From: Burkholderiales bacterium RIFOXYD12_FULL_59_19
GTDB taxonomy: Bacteria > Pseudomonadota > Gammaproteobacteria > Burkholderiales > Burkholderiaceae_C
Direction of reading: 5' to 3'
Assembly: GCA_001771065.1 (NCBI GenBank)
Contig: MESQ01000067.1
Coordinates: 60,180 to 124,179, forward strand
Length of the DNA stretch: 64,000 bases
The notes under the pieces are model-generated. The model ran no database searches and was not told the origin of the DNA. It saw only the letters and a program-made list of their open reading frames with translations. Of the stretch, positions 49,835-58,552 are shown piece by piece; the stretch's first letter is position 1, and each line of letters opens with the position of its first letter. The position numbers and the translations under genes were made by a program.

Positions 49835-51909
49835 GCGCACGAGGGCTGCGTCTGCGCTGGCAGCATTTGTCGGTGCGCCACAAGCTGATGGCGTTGTCCT
49901 TGCTGCCGCTCGTTGTGGTCTTGCCCATGCTGGTGGCCGCGCTGATGCTCTGGGGCAGCTCGGCCTATGACCGCTTGCTGATCACCAAAGTGCGCAGCGA
50001 CCTGGCGGTGGCACGCGGCTACTTTGGTCAGGTGCTGGCTGAAGTGGGCACCGGCACCCAGGCGCTGGCCAATTCGCATAGCCTGCACCTGGAGCTGGCC
50101 GCCCAAGAGCCCCTGGCATTCCAGCAGGAACTGGCACAAGCGCGACAGCGGCTGGGTTTTGACTTTGTCAATTTGTATGCACTCGACGGGCAACTTCTCA
50201 GCGCCAGCTGGCAGGACACCGCCAGCGCATCGACAGGCACAGGCACACCAATGGCGTCGCCCGACCTGACACCCGATCATCGACCAGGCGCCCCAAATGC
50301 ACAGCTGCAATTGCTCAACCAGTCCAATTTGCTGGCGCTGGCACCGCACCTGGCGCCGCGCCTGAACATCCCACTGATTCCCACCCAGAGCGCTGCACCC
50401 AGCACCCGCAGCGTTGAGGACCAGGCGCTGGTGATGCTGGCCAGCCATGCCGTCACCGACGCGCAGGGCAAGCCACTGGCGTGGTTGCGCGCGGGTGTGC
50501 TGCTCAATCAGAACCTGGCCCTGATCGACCACATCAACCACATCGTCTACCCCGAAGGCTCCTTGCCACTGGGCAGCGTCGGCACCGCCACCCTGTTTCT
50601 GGACGATGTGCGGGTGACCACCAATGTGCGCCTGTTTCAAGACCGCCGCGCCATAGGTACCCGCGTGTCACAGGCCGTACGCGAGGCGGTGCTGGTGCGT
50701 GGCGAGACCTGGCTGGACCGGGCCTTTGTGGTCAACGACTGGTATGTCTCGGCCTACGAGCCGCTGCACAATGGCCAGGGCGTGCGCGTCGGCATGCTCT
50801 ACGTGGGTTACCTGGAATCGCCGTTTCGCCAGACCAAATACGGCATCCTGGGGCTCATCGTCGGCATCTTTGCGGTCGCCATGGTACTGGCGGCCTGGCT
50901 GTCGCTGCGCTGGGCGCGCAGCATTTTTCAACCGGTGGAGCTCATGAACCGCACCATGCAGCAGGTGCAGGACGGCGACGCAGCGGCACGCGTGGGGGCG
51001 TTGCCGCAACAGGACGAACTCGGGGCGCTGGCCAACCATCTGGATCAATTGCTGGTGGCCGTGGATGACAAAACCCGTACCCTTCAGCACTGGGGTCAGG
51101 AGCTCGATGCCAAGGTGACCGAGCGCACCCGGGCGCTGGCCGAAAGTCACCAGTCCCTGGCGCAAGCGCAGGCGCAGCTGGTGAAATCGGAAAAGCTGGC
51201 AGCCATTGGCCAGCTCACCGCCAGTGTGGCGCACGAAATCAACAACCCCATTGCCGTGATGCAAGGCAACCTGGACCTGGTGCGCGAAACGCTGGGTCAG
51301 CAGGCGCTACCCATCGCCCCCGAACTCAAGCTGATGGACCAGCAGATTGAACGCATGCGCCTGATCGTGACCCAGTTGCTGCAGTACGCCCGCCCCAATG
51401 ATTACGCCGGTTATGTCGAAGCCGTGAATGTGAACGACGCCCTGGCGAGCTCCCTGGTGCTGGTGGAACACTTGTTAAACCACACCCACATCCGCGTGCA
51501 GCGCCACTGGCAGGCCAGCCAAGCGGTTCACATCAACCGCCAGGAGTTGCAGCAGGTGCTGATCAACCTGATGATCAACGCCATCCAGGCCATGCCCGAG
51601 GGCGGTGTATTGGTGCTGCGCACGGTCGACCAGACCGACGCACAAGGTCGCTCGGGTGTTCTGATTGAGGTGTGTGACACCGGTGCGGGACTGAGCCTGG
51701 CCACCCTGGAGCGCGTTTTCAGCCCCTTCTACACCACCAAAAACGACGGCAATGGCCTGGGCCTGTGGATCAGCGTGGGACTGGTGGAGCGCTACGGAGG
51801 CGGCATCCGGGCCGGCAACCGGCGCGACCGGGGCGAGGACTCACCGGGCGCCGTCTTTACCGTTGACCTGCTGTGCGAGGCGGCCACAGACGCTGAAGCG
51901 CTGATTTAG
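49819..51909 (+). CDS. Membrane sensor histidine kinase
   Basis: 696 residues. TM1 (about 25-50), a large periplasmic Cache-like domain (about 55-335), TM2 (about 340-360), HAMP (about 365-415), HisKA with the phospho-His in ASVAHEINNPIAVMQGNLDL, and HATPase with CDTGAGL and GNGLGLWISVG. It is the partner of the response regulator that overlaps it. The ligand is unknown; the position next to the fdh operon suggests formate or a related signal, which is inference. Confidence 0.88.
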   Translation: MGRRLSARGLRLRWQHLSVRHKLMALSLLPLVVVLPMLVAALMLWGSSAYDRLLITKVRSDLAVARGYFGQVLAEVGTGTQALANSHSLHLELAAQEPLAFQQELAQARQRLGFDFVNLYALDGQLLSASWQDTASASTGTGTPMASPDLTPDHRPGAPNAQLQLLNQSNLLALAPHLAPRLNIPLIPTQSAAPSTRSVEDQALVMLASHAVTDAQGKPLAWLRAGVLLNQNLALIDHINHIVYPEGSLPLGSVGTATLFLDDVRVTTNVRLFQDRRAIGTRVSQAVREAVLVRGETWLDRAFVVNDWYVSAYEPLHNGQGVRVGMLYVGYLESPFRQTKYGILGLIVGIFAVAMVLAAWLSLRWARSIFQPVELMNRTMQQVQDGDAAARVGALPQQDELGALANHLDQLLVAVDDKTRTLQHWGQELDAKVTERTRALAESHQSLAQAQAQLVKSEKLAAIGQLTASVAHEINNPIAVMQGNLDLVRETLGQQALPIAPELKLMDQQIERMRLIVTQLLQYARPNDYAGYVEAVNVNDALASSLVLVEHLLNHTHIRVQRHWQASQAVHINRQELQQVLINLMINAIQAMPEGGVLVLRTVDQTDAQGRSGVLIEVCDTGAGLSLATLERVFSPFYTTKNDGNGLGLWISVGLVERYGGGIRAGNRRDRGEDSPGAVFTVDLLCEAATDAEALI

Positions 51910-51975
51910 GCGAGCCACTTTTCCTGTGCTGAGGCGTGCGACCTGGCACGCAAAGCACTGTCCTATACTTTGCAG

Positions 51976-52674
51976 ATGAACCAAGTTGTCCATTTGCCCT
52001 TAAACAAGGCGCAGAAAAGCAAAACAGTCAAAGCCAAAGCCTCGGCACGGGCGCCCACCCGCACCAACGACCCTGAGCGCACCATGGCGGGCATTCTGGA
52101 CGTGGCCACGGTCGAGTTCGCCGAGAAGGGGCTGGACGGCGCCCGCATAGACGAAATTGCAGCGGCTACGAAAACCAGCAAGCGCATGATTTACTACTAC
52201 TTCAGCAGCAAGGAAGGTCTGTACCGTGCCGTGCTGGAGGACATGTACCGACGCATGCGCAGCATCGAATCAGGCTTGCATCTGGCCGATCTGCCGCCTG
52301 TGGAAGCACTGCAAAAGCTGGTCAGCTTTACCTTCGACCATCACCACAGCAACGAGAACTTCATTCGCTTGGTGATGTCGGAAAACATGCAGCGCGGGGC
52401 TTACCTGTCGCAAAGCAAAAGTATTCAGGACCTCAATGTGCCGGCCATTGCAGCGATCCAGGAGTTGTACGAGCGGGGCGTGGTGTCGGGGGTGTTTCGC
52501 GCCGGGCTCGACCCGGTGGACATTCATGCATCCATCTCCGCGCTGACGTTTTTTAATGTCTCCAACAAGCACACCTTTGGCCTGATCTTCAAGCAGGACC
52601 CAGCCGTGACCAACGCCATCACCACCCGACGCAACAACGTCATCGAGATGGTGCTGCGCTACATGCGCGCCTGA
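51976..52674 (+). CDS. TetR-family transcriptional regulator
   Basis: 232 residues from the ATG at 51976; an in-frame TTG two codons earlier is less likely. The N-terminal TetR HTH (about 35-85) reads ATVEFAEKGLDGARIDEIAA and TSKRMIYYYFSSKEGLY. The C-terminal ligand domain resembles those regulating catabolic operons. It is upstream of the TRAP genes in the same direction. A 14-bp palindrome at 52736 is its likely operator. Confidence 0.9.
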   Translation: MNQVVHLPLNKAQKSKTVKAKASARAPTRTNDPERTMAGILDVATVEFAEKGLDGARIDEIAAATKTSKRMIYYYFSSKEGLYRAVLEDMYRRMRSIESGLHLADLPPVEALQKLVSFTFDHHHSNENFIRLVMSENMQRGAYLSQSKSIQDLNVPAIAAIQELYERGVVSGVFRAGLDPVDIHASISALTFFNVSNKHTFGLIFKQDPAVTNAITTRRNNVIEMVLRYMRA

Positions 52675-52735
52675 CGTTCAGTCAGCCGCCTCCCCAGGTA
52701 TTTTTATAGCCTAGGGTAAACCCCAATTTTCAAAA

Positions 52736-52749
52736 ACTAACTGGTTAGT
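52736..52749. promoter_or_regulatory. Candidate TetR operator before the TRAP genes
   Basis: ACTAAC-TG-GTTAGT, a perfect 6+2+6 palindrome directly upstream of dctQ and 61 bp after the TetR gene. Size, symmetry and place fit a TetR-family operator. Confidence 0.6.
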
Positions 52750-52755
52750 ACATTA

Positions 52756-53358
52756 ATGCATCCGGATTTTATAAAGACAACCATGGTTCAAAAATTAATT
52801 GGGCGCTACTGCCAGTTGCTGACGGCGATCATCGTCATCTGCCTGGTGCTCATGGTGTTGATGGTGTTTGGCAACGTGGTGATGCGCTACGCGTTTAACT
52901 CCGGCATTTCGGTATCCGAAGAGTTGTCCCGCTGGTTGTTCCTGTGGCTGATCTTCCTGGGGGCCAGCGTTGCGGTGCATGAGCAGGCTCACATGGGAAG
53001 CGACATGGTGGTGGATCTGCTGCCACCCAAGCTGAAAAAAGTGACCATCGTAGTCGGTCAGTTGCTGATGCTGTGGGTGACCTGGCTGATATTCTCTGGC
53101 AGTCTGGCGCAAACCAAGATCAATTGGGAGGTACTGGCACCCGTAACCGAATACTCCATGGCCTGGGTTTACAGCACGGGTGTGGTGTTTGCGGTTTCCA
53201 CCGGGCTCATGCTGCTCAGTGACATGTGGTTCACGCTGCGCGGCCAACTCACCCCGGTACAGACCCGCAAAGCGCACCACGCCGCTGAGCTGGCGCAGTT
53301 TGAAGCCGATGCACGTGCCGCGGAACAGCAGGCTGGCAAGTCGGCTACCCGCCTTTGA
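52756..53358 (+). CDS. dctQ: TRAP transporter small permease (DctQ type)
   Basis: 200 residues with four predicted membrane helices (about 17-40, 55-75, 95-115 and 135-160) and the small-permease signature SEELSRWLFLWLIFLGASVA. The hydrophilic C-terminal tail (about 170-200) is Ala/Glu rich. It works with DctM in a sodium-coupled, binding-protein-dependent importer. The start is uncertain; ATG 52783 is possible. Confidence 0.92.
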   Translation: MHPDFIKTTMVQKLIGRYCQLLTAIIVICLVLMVLMVFGNVVMRYAFNSGISVSEELSRWLFLWLIFLGASVAVHEQAHMGSDMVVDLLPPKLKKVTIVVGQLLMLWVTWLIFSGSLAQTKINWEVLAPVTEYSMAWVYSTGVVFAVSTGLMLLSDMWFTLRGQLTPVQTRKAHHAAELAQFEADARAAEQQAGKSATRL

Positions 53359-53371
53359 TACGGAGCACGCA

Positions 53372-54652
53372 ATGACCATTGCCATATTTCTGGTTGCCTT
53401 AATCGGCGCAGTTGCGCTCGGTATTCCGATTGCTTATTCCCTGCTGCTTTCCGGTGTTGCACTGATGGTGCACCTGGGTAATTTTGACGCGCAGATTCTG
53501 GCGCAAAACGTGTTGGAGGGCGCCAACAGCTTTCCGTTGCTGGCCGTGCCTTTCTTCATGCTGGCCGGTGAAATCATGAATGTGGGTGGTTTGTCGCGGC
53601 GCATTGTGGACCTGGCCATTGCGCTGGTGGGCCATGTGCGGGGCGGCCTCGGTTATGTGGTCATCATCGCCGCCTGTCTGATGGCCTCACTGTCGGGCTC
53701 GGCGGTGGCGGATACCGCCGCGCTAACCGCCTTGCTGCTGCCCATGATGGTGCGCGCTGGCCACCAGAAGGCGCGCTCTGGCGGCCTGATTGCCTCGGCC
53801 GGCATCATTGCGCCAATCATTCCACCGTCGATCCCGTTCGTGATCTTTGGTGTGACCGCCAACGTGTCCATCGGCAAGTTGTTTCTGGCGGGTATCGTGC
53901 CCGGCCTCATGATGGGCATCGCCTGCGCAATAGCCTGGTGGCTGACCGCACGCGCCGAGGCCGTGGTGACCCCGCCCAGGGCCACCCGTGCCACCCTGTT
54001 CAAGGCCTTTCGCGACTCCACCTGGGCACTGGTGTTACCACTCATTGTCTTGGTGGGCCTGAAATTTGGTGTCTTCACGCCAACTGAAGCCGCCGTGGTG
54101 GCTGCCGTCTATGCCTTCTTTGTGGCGACCGTGGTGTACCGCGAGCTGAGCCTGAAGCAGTTGTACGAGGTATTTGCCGCTTCGGCCAAAACCACCTCGA
54201 TCATCATGTTCATGGTGGCCGCTGCCGCCGTCAGTGCCTGGTTGATCGCCGTGGCCGACCTGCCGGGACAACTCATCGTCATTCTTGAGCCCTTCATGCA
54301 AAGCCCAACCACCTTGCTGTGCATTTTGATGCTGGTGCTGCTGCTGGTCGGCATGGTGATGGACCTGACGCCGACCATCCTGATTCTGGCGCCGGTGATG
54401 GTGCCGGTGGTCAAGGCCGCAGGCATTGACCCGGTGTACTTTGGCGTGCTGTTTGTGATGGTGGGCGTGATTGGCCTGGTGACACCGCCGGTGGGCACGG
54501 TGCTCAATGTGGTGGCCGGTGTCGGCAAGATGAAGATGGACCAGGTGGCCCGTGGTGTGATGCCGTTCCTGATTGCCGACGTGATTGTTTTGTTCCTGCT
54601 GGTGGCTTTCCCGCAAATAGTCATTGCACCCATGAACTTCTTCTACAAATGA
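53372..54652 (+). CDS. dctM: TRAP transporter large permease (DctM type)
   Basis: 426 residues from ATG 53372, which has GGAG upstream. It has about 12 hydrophobic segments. Conserved parts include NSFPLLAVPFFMLAGEIMNV, SGSAVADTAAL and IIAPIIPPSIPFVIFG. It is the transport channel, coupled with the small permease upstream. Between it and the binding-protein gene is a hairpin (54660-54697). Confidence 0.93.
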   Translation: MTIAIFLVALIGAVALGIPIAYSLLLSGVALMVHLGNFDAQILAQNVLEGANSFPLLAVPFFMLAGEIMNVGGLSRRIVDLAIALVGHVRGGLGYVVIIAACLMASLSGSAVADTAALTALLLPMMVRAGHQKARSGGLIASAGIIAPIIPPSIPFVIFGVTANVSIGKLFLAGIVPGLMMGIACAIAWWLTARAEAVVTPPRATRATLFKAFRDSTWALVLPLIVLVGLKFGVFTPTEAAVVAAVYAFFVATVVYRELSLKQLYEVFAASAKTTSIIMFMVAAAAVSAWLIAVADLPGQLIVILEPFMQSPTTLLCILMLVLLLVGMVMDLTPTILILAPVMVPVVKAAGIDPVYFGVLFVMVGVIGLVTPPVGTVLNVVAGVGKMKMDQVARGVMPFLIADVIVLFLLVAFPQIVIAPMNFFYK

Positions 54653-54659
54653 TTTTTTC

Positions 54660-54697
54660 GGGTTGTTGTGGTGCTGGGCACGCCGCCGCTACAACCC
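54660..54697 (+). promoter_or_regulatory. Intra-operon hairpin between dctM and dctP
   Basis: GGGTTGT and ACAACCC pair around a second small stem (GTGC/GCAC). It follows TTTTTT after the dctM stop. Such a structure may stabilise or partly separate the binding-protein transcript, which is often made in excess. Confidence 0.5.
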
Positions 54698-54737
54698 TTT
54701 CAACGGCGTCCCGATTGCACTGTAGATGGAGACACAC

Positions 54738-55742
54738 ATGAAACGACTCGTCCTTAAATCCCTCGTCGCCGCCGTGGCGCTGGCCGCTTTTGGCATGGCT
54801 TCTGCTCAGGACATCAAAGAGCACACCTTCAAATTCGCCACCAATGGCGCTGGCGAGCACCCGTCGGTAGCCGGCATGAAAAAATTCTCGGAACTGGTAG
54901 CGGCCAAGTCCGGCGGCAAGATGCAGGTCAAAATGTTTGTTGGTGGTGTGCTCGGCAGCGACCAGGCCAATGTGTCCGCCATTCAGGGCGGCACGCTGGA
55001 AATGGCTGTCATGAACACCGGTATTCTGGCCAGTGTGGCCAAGGAACTGGCTATTTTTGACTTTCCGTTCCTGTTTGCCAACAGCAATGAATCTGACGCG
55101 CTGGTGGACGGCCCGGTGGGCAAGAAGCTGCACCAGAAACTTGAAGCCAAGGGCCTGGTCGGCTTGGCCTACTGGGAACTCGGTTACCGTGAGATCACCA
55201 ACAGCAAGCGTCCATTGGTCAAGGTCGAAGACATAGAAGGCCTGAAGCTGCGCGTGATCCCGAACCCGATCAACGTGGCCTGGGTCAAGGCGCTGGGTGC
55301 CAACCCGACACCACTGCCCTTCCCCGAGGTGTACAGCGCACTCGAGCAAAAAGCCATTGACGGTCAGGAAAACCCGGTGTCGGTGATTGCCACCAGCAAG
55401 TTCTGGGAAGTGCAAAAGTACATGACGATGACCAACCACCAGTACAACCCGCAGTCGGTGATCTTCAGCAAAAAAATCTGGGACGCTCTGAGCCCAGCCG
55501 AGCGCAAGATTCTGGACGACTCGGCAAATGAGGCGACCAAGTACCAGCGCGAGCAGGCGCGTGCCGCCGTGGCCGTCAACATGGCGTTGCTGAAGAAAAA
55601 TGGCATGACCGTGTCGGAATTTGCACCAGCTGAAGTGGCCAAACTGCGTGACAAGATGAAGCCGGTAATTGCCCAGTTCAGCGCCAACGTGGGCGACGAG
55701 ACCGTCAAGGAAGTCCAGGCAGAATTGGCCAAAATGCGCTAA
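54738..55742 (+). CDS. dctP: TRAP transporter substrate-binding protein (DctP type)
   Basis: 334 residues from ATG 54738, with GGAG at good spacing. MKRLVLKSLVAAVALAAFGM is a Sec signal peptide cut at ASA-QD. The fold signature includes FPFPEVYSALEQKAIDGQEN-type residues (PLPFPEVYSALEQKAIDGQE) and the carboxylate-binding Arg in GLKLRVIPNPI. The substrate is therefore probably an organic acid; its identity is unknown. It is followed by catabolic genes. Confidence 0.93.
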   Translation: MKRLVLKSLVAAVALAAFGMASAQDIKEHTFKFATNGAGEHPSVAGMKKFSELVAAKSGGKMQVKMFVGGVLGSDQANVSAIQGGTLEMAVMNTGILASVAKELAIFDFPFLFANSNESDALVDGPVGKKLHQKLEAKGLVGLAYWELGYREITNSKRPLVKVEDIEGLKLRVIPNPINVAWVKALGANPTPLPFPEVYSALEQKAIDGQENPVSVIATSKFWEVQKYMTMTNHQYNPQSVIFSKKIWDALSPAERKILDDSANEATKYQREQARAAVAVNMALLKKNGMTVSEFAPAEVAKLRDKMKPVIAQFSANVGDETVKEVQAELAKMR

Positions 55743-55747
55743 TAAAA

Positions 55748-56584
55748 ATGAAAATAGACGGCAATACCGAGCTCATCGCCCACATCGGCTACCCCACCTA
55801 TGCCTTTCGGGCACCGCTGATATACAACCCCTGGTTTGCCAAGGTCGGTATCAATGCCATCGTGGTGCCGATGTCGTGCCAGATTGAACCCTATCCGCGT
55901 TTCTTGCGCTCGATTTTTCATCTGGGCAATATTCGTGGCGCACTCATCACCATGCCGCACAAAGTGTCAACGGTGGGCATGGTCGACGAGGTGTTGCCCA
56001 CTGCGGCCATAGCGGGTTCGTGCAACGCAGTGCGTCGTTTGCCCGATGGCCGCTTGCAGGGCGAAATGTTCGATGGCGAGGGTTTTGTGCGTGGCCTCAA
56101 ACGCAAGGGGTTCGACCCCAAAGGCCAGCGGACCCTGGTTGTGGGTACGGGCGGCGTCGGTTGTGCTATTGCCGCATCACTGGCCGCTGCCGGTGTGCTG
56201 GCGATGGACTTGTTTGACGTGAATGATGCCTCCGCCAAGGGCCTGGCCAACCGCTTGATGCGGCATTACCCCAGCATGACCATCCGTACCGGCTCGAACG
56301 ATCCGGCCGGCTACGAACTGCTGGTCAACGCCACCCCGATGGGCATGAAAGACGGCGACCCCCTGCCCGTCGATATGTCACGGGTTGACGCTGCCACCTT
56401 TGTTGGGGAAGTGGTCATGAAGACCGACATGACGGCGTTTTTGAAAGCCGCACAGGCGCGCGGGTGCCGCATCCAGATGGGGGCCGACATGCTTTATGAG
56501 CAGATTCCCGCGTACCTGGAGTATTTTGGCTACCCGGTGCCCACACCCGACGCGTTGCGCGAAGCGGCGCAATTGTCCGTTTAA
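55748..56584 (+). CDS. Shikimate dehydrogenase-like (AroE family) oxidoreductase
   Basis: 278 residues. The N-terminal substrate domain has HIGYPTYAFRAP and RGALITMPHK, in place of the SxS and TxPxK motifs of biosynthetic AroE. The NAD(P) domain has VVGTGGVGCAIAASL, and NATPMGMKDGDPLPVD follows. The divergent substrate motif and the position after a TRAP importer suggest a catabolic AroE homologue acting on another hydroxy acid. Biosynthetic AroE cannot be excluded. It lies 5 bp after dctP. Confidence 0.8.
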   Translation: MKIDGNTELIAHIGYPTYAFRAPLIYNPWFAKVGINAIVVPMSCQIEPYPRFLRSIFHLGNIRGALITMPHKVSTVGMVDEVLPTAAIAGSCNAVRRLPDGRLQGEMFDGEGFVRGLKRKGFDPKGQRTLVVGTGGVGCAIAASLAAAGVLAMDLFDVNDASAKGLANRLMRHYPSMTIRTGSNDPAGYELLVNATPMGMKDGDPLPVDMSRVDAATFVGEVVMKTDMTAFLKAAQARGCRIQMGADMLYEQIPAYLEYFGYPVPTPDALREAAQLSV

Positions 56585-56602
56585 CCCATTAAAAACCAGC
56601 CC

Positions 56603-57526
56603 ATGAACACCTCCACATCTGCCGACGTCCTGATCTCTGAAGTCGGTCCGCGCGACGGCCTGCAGTCTGTCAAAGCCACCATGCCCACCGCAGACAAATT
56701 CCGCTGGATCGACGCCCTGGTGGCGGCCGGCCTGAGCGAGATCGAAGTCTGCTCGTTCGTACCCGCCAAATTGCTGCCGCAAATGGCCGATGCGGCCGAG
56801 GTCGTCAAACATGCCTTGCAATACCCCGGCGTGACGGTGATGGCGCTGGTGCCCAATTTGCGCGGTGCCGAAGCGGCGCTCAAATCGGGCGTGCACAAGC
56901 TCACCATCCCGTGCTCGGCCAGCGAGGCGCATTCCCTGGCCAATGTCCGCAAGAGCCGCAAAGACATGGTCGAAGAAGTGCGCGCCATCGTGCGCCTGCG
57001 CGACGCCATCGCGCCGGGGGTCAAGATCGAAGCCGGTTTGTCCACCGCCTTTGGCTGCACCATTCAGGGTGAAGTGACCGATGACGACGTGGTCTGGATG
57101 GCCGAGCAAGTCGTGGCTGCCGGCGTCGACGAAGCCGGTTTGTCCGACACCACCGGCATGGCCAACCCGGCGCAAGTGCGCCGCCTGTTCAACAAGGTAC
57201 GCGCTGCCATTGGCGACAAGACCGGTGCGGCTCACATGCACAACACACGCGGCCTGGGCCTGGCCAATTGCCTGGCTGCCTATGACGTGGGGGTGCGCAC
57301 CTTTGACGCATCGCTGGGCGGCCTGGGTGGCTGCCCTTATGCGCCGGGCGCCTCCGGCAACGTGGTCACCGAAGACCTGGTCTTCATGTTCGAAGCCATG
57401 GGCATCAACACCGGTGTCGACCTCGAAAAACTCATCGCTGCACGCGCGCCCTTGATGGCCGGTCTGCCGGGTGAGCCGGTCTATGGCATGACCCCACTGG
57501 CTGGACTGCCCAAAAACTGGAAATAA
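56603..57526 (+). CDS. Hydroxymethylglutaryl-CoA lyase-like protein
   Basis: 307 residues of the HMGL-like TIM barrel family. The N-terminal ISEVGPRDGLQ carries the metal-binding Asp and DG. HMHNTRGLGLANCLAAYDVG has the His pair. GLGGCPYAPGASGN contains the Cys of the C-terminal GCP loop, as in HMG-CoA lyases. It could cleave HMG-CoA or a related 3-hydroxyacyl-CoA to acetyl-CoA or pyruvate. It lies 18 bp after the AroE-like gene and belongs to the same probable catabolic unit. Confidence 0.85.
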   Translation: MNTSTSADVLISEVGPRDGLQSVKATMPTADKFRWIDALVAAGLSEIEVCSFVPAKLLPQMADAAEVVKHALQYPGVTVMALVPNLRGAEAALKSGVHKLTIPCSASEAHSLANVRKSRKDMVEEVRAIVRLRDAIAPGVKIEAGLSTAFGCTIQGEVTDDDVVWMAEQVVAAGVDEAGLSDTTGMANPAQVRRLFNKVRAAIGDKTGAAHMHNTRGLGLANCLAAYDVGVRTFDASLGGLGGCPYAPGASGNVVTEDLVFMFEAMGINTGVDLEKLIAARAPLMAGLPGEPVYGMTPLAGLPKNWK

Positions 57527-57565
57527 TTGGGCGCCCATACGTCGATGCGCTGGTGCGAACCTTTG

Positions 57566-57592
57566 CTGGCGGCAGCGGGCGCCGGGTTTTTT
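57566..57592 (+). terminator. Terminator after the HMG-CoA lyase-like gene
   Basis: CTGGCG and CGCCGG (with one G-U pair) form a stem around GCAGCGGG, followed by GTTTTTT. It lies about 40 bp after the stop of the HMGL-like gene and probably ends the TRAP-catabolic operon. Confidence 0.6.
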
Positions 57593-57743
57593 GTCAGCCT
57601 GAGTGATATTGCGCTTTATCATTGCTGAACGCCGCCGACAAGAAACCGACAAGGTCGGCCAGCATTGTCATCATCGGCAATGCCCTGGCGCTATTTTCAT
57701 CCCCCTGGCGCTCGCGCTGCGCCTGTAACCGGAGCCACTGCCC

Positions 57744-58223
57744 ATGGATTTACCCATTCACCAACTGTCGATGACGGTGCTAATGACCCCTGACACCGCC
57801 AATTTTTCCGGCAACGTGCATGGCGGCACCATTCTGAAACTGCTGGACCAGGTGGCTTTTGCCTGCGCCAGCCGTTACGCCGGGCGTTATGTGGTCACAC
57901 TCAGCGTCGATCAGGTGATGTTTCGCCAACCCATCCATGTCGGTGAACTGGTCACGTTTTTGTCGTCGGTGAACCACACGGGTTCTTCGTCGATGGAAAT
58001 CGGCATCAAGGTGATTGCCGAGAACATCCAGAACCGCGTGGTGCGCCACGTCAACAGTTGCTTTTTCACCATGGTGGCGGTCGACGATGACAAAAAACCA
58101 GCCCATGTGACGCCGCTGCAAGCCACCACCCCTGACGAGCTGCGCCGTCATGCCGCCGCTGAACTGCGCAAACAAATGCGTCGCGAGATGGAACAGCGTT
58201 TTGCCGCCACCCGGACCGGCTGA
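57744..58223 (+). CDS. Acyl-CoA thioesterase (hotdog fold, YciA-like)
   Basis: 159 residues. The hotdog signature includes NFSGNVHGGTILKLLDQVAF, the Asp-containing LLDQVAF catalytic region, and VVTLSVDQVMFRQPIHVGEL. Such enzymes hydrolyse acyl-CoA thioesters. A GGAG site precedes the ATG. It is downstream of a terminator, so it may have its own promoter and be unrelated to the TRAP unit. Confidence 0.88.
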   Translation: MDLPIHQLSMTVLMTPDTANFSGNVHGGTILKLLDQVAFACASRYAGRYVVTLSVDQVMFRQPIHVGELVTFLSSVNHTGSSSMEIGIKVIAENIQNRVVRHVNSCFFTMVAVDDDKKPAHVTPLQATTPDELRRHAAAELRKQMRREMEQRFAATRTG

Positions 58224-58279
58224 TTCAAAAATACTGATCGGTAGCGTCGTTGCAACCAGCCGGATGCACTTCGGACTTG

Positions 58280-58450
58280 AATCCGCCGCTTTAAGTTACG
58301 GTTGTTCATCAAAAAACACCTGTGGCGGCTGCCAGACCACCGCCACGTCAGCCACTGGTGCACCCGGCTGCCAAACGGTCGCTTGTGCTTGCGGCAAGGC
58401 GGCGTGTAGCCCAGCCAGCCACGGCGCGGGCTCAGTGTTGGGTTTTCATG
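58280..58450 (-). pseudogene. 2-hydroxyacid dehydrogenase (GhrA-type) N-terminal remnant
   Basis: Minus-strand codons read PWLAGLHAALPQAQATVWQP, then GAPVADVAVVWQPPQVFFDE, then QP and a stop at 58296-58298, with LKA following in the same frame. This matches the N-terminal part of glyoxylate/hydroxypyruvate reductase A (cf. ALRKAIPQARV and ALVWHPP in E. coli GhrA). Both ends are missing and there are stops inside. It fills most of the gap between the thioesterase and the toxin-antitoxin pair, in which nothing else was found. Confidence 0.65.
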
Positions 58451-58523
58451 GCACGGACGCTGACATCGTCAGCAAAAATGGGGCAAAGGACTAAGGCCGG
58501 TTGATCCCGCAGCAACCTCGACT

Positions 58524-58551
58524 ATTTAATTATTTGAAGTTACAATTAAAT
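58524..58551. promoter_or_regulatory. Operator-like inverted repeat before the toxin-antitoxin pair
   Basis: Perfect 8-bp arms ATTTAATT and AATTAAAT with a 12-bp spacer that contains TACAAT near its end. It stops 2 bp before the toxin ATG, a usual place for the autoregulatory site of a toxin-antitoxin operon. Confidence 0.6.
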
Positions 58552-58552
58552 C

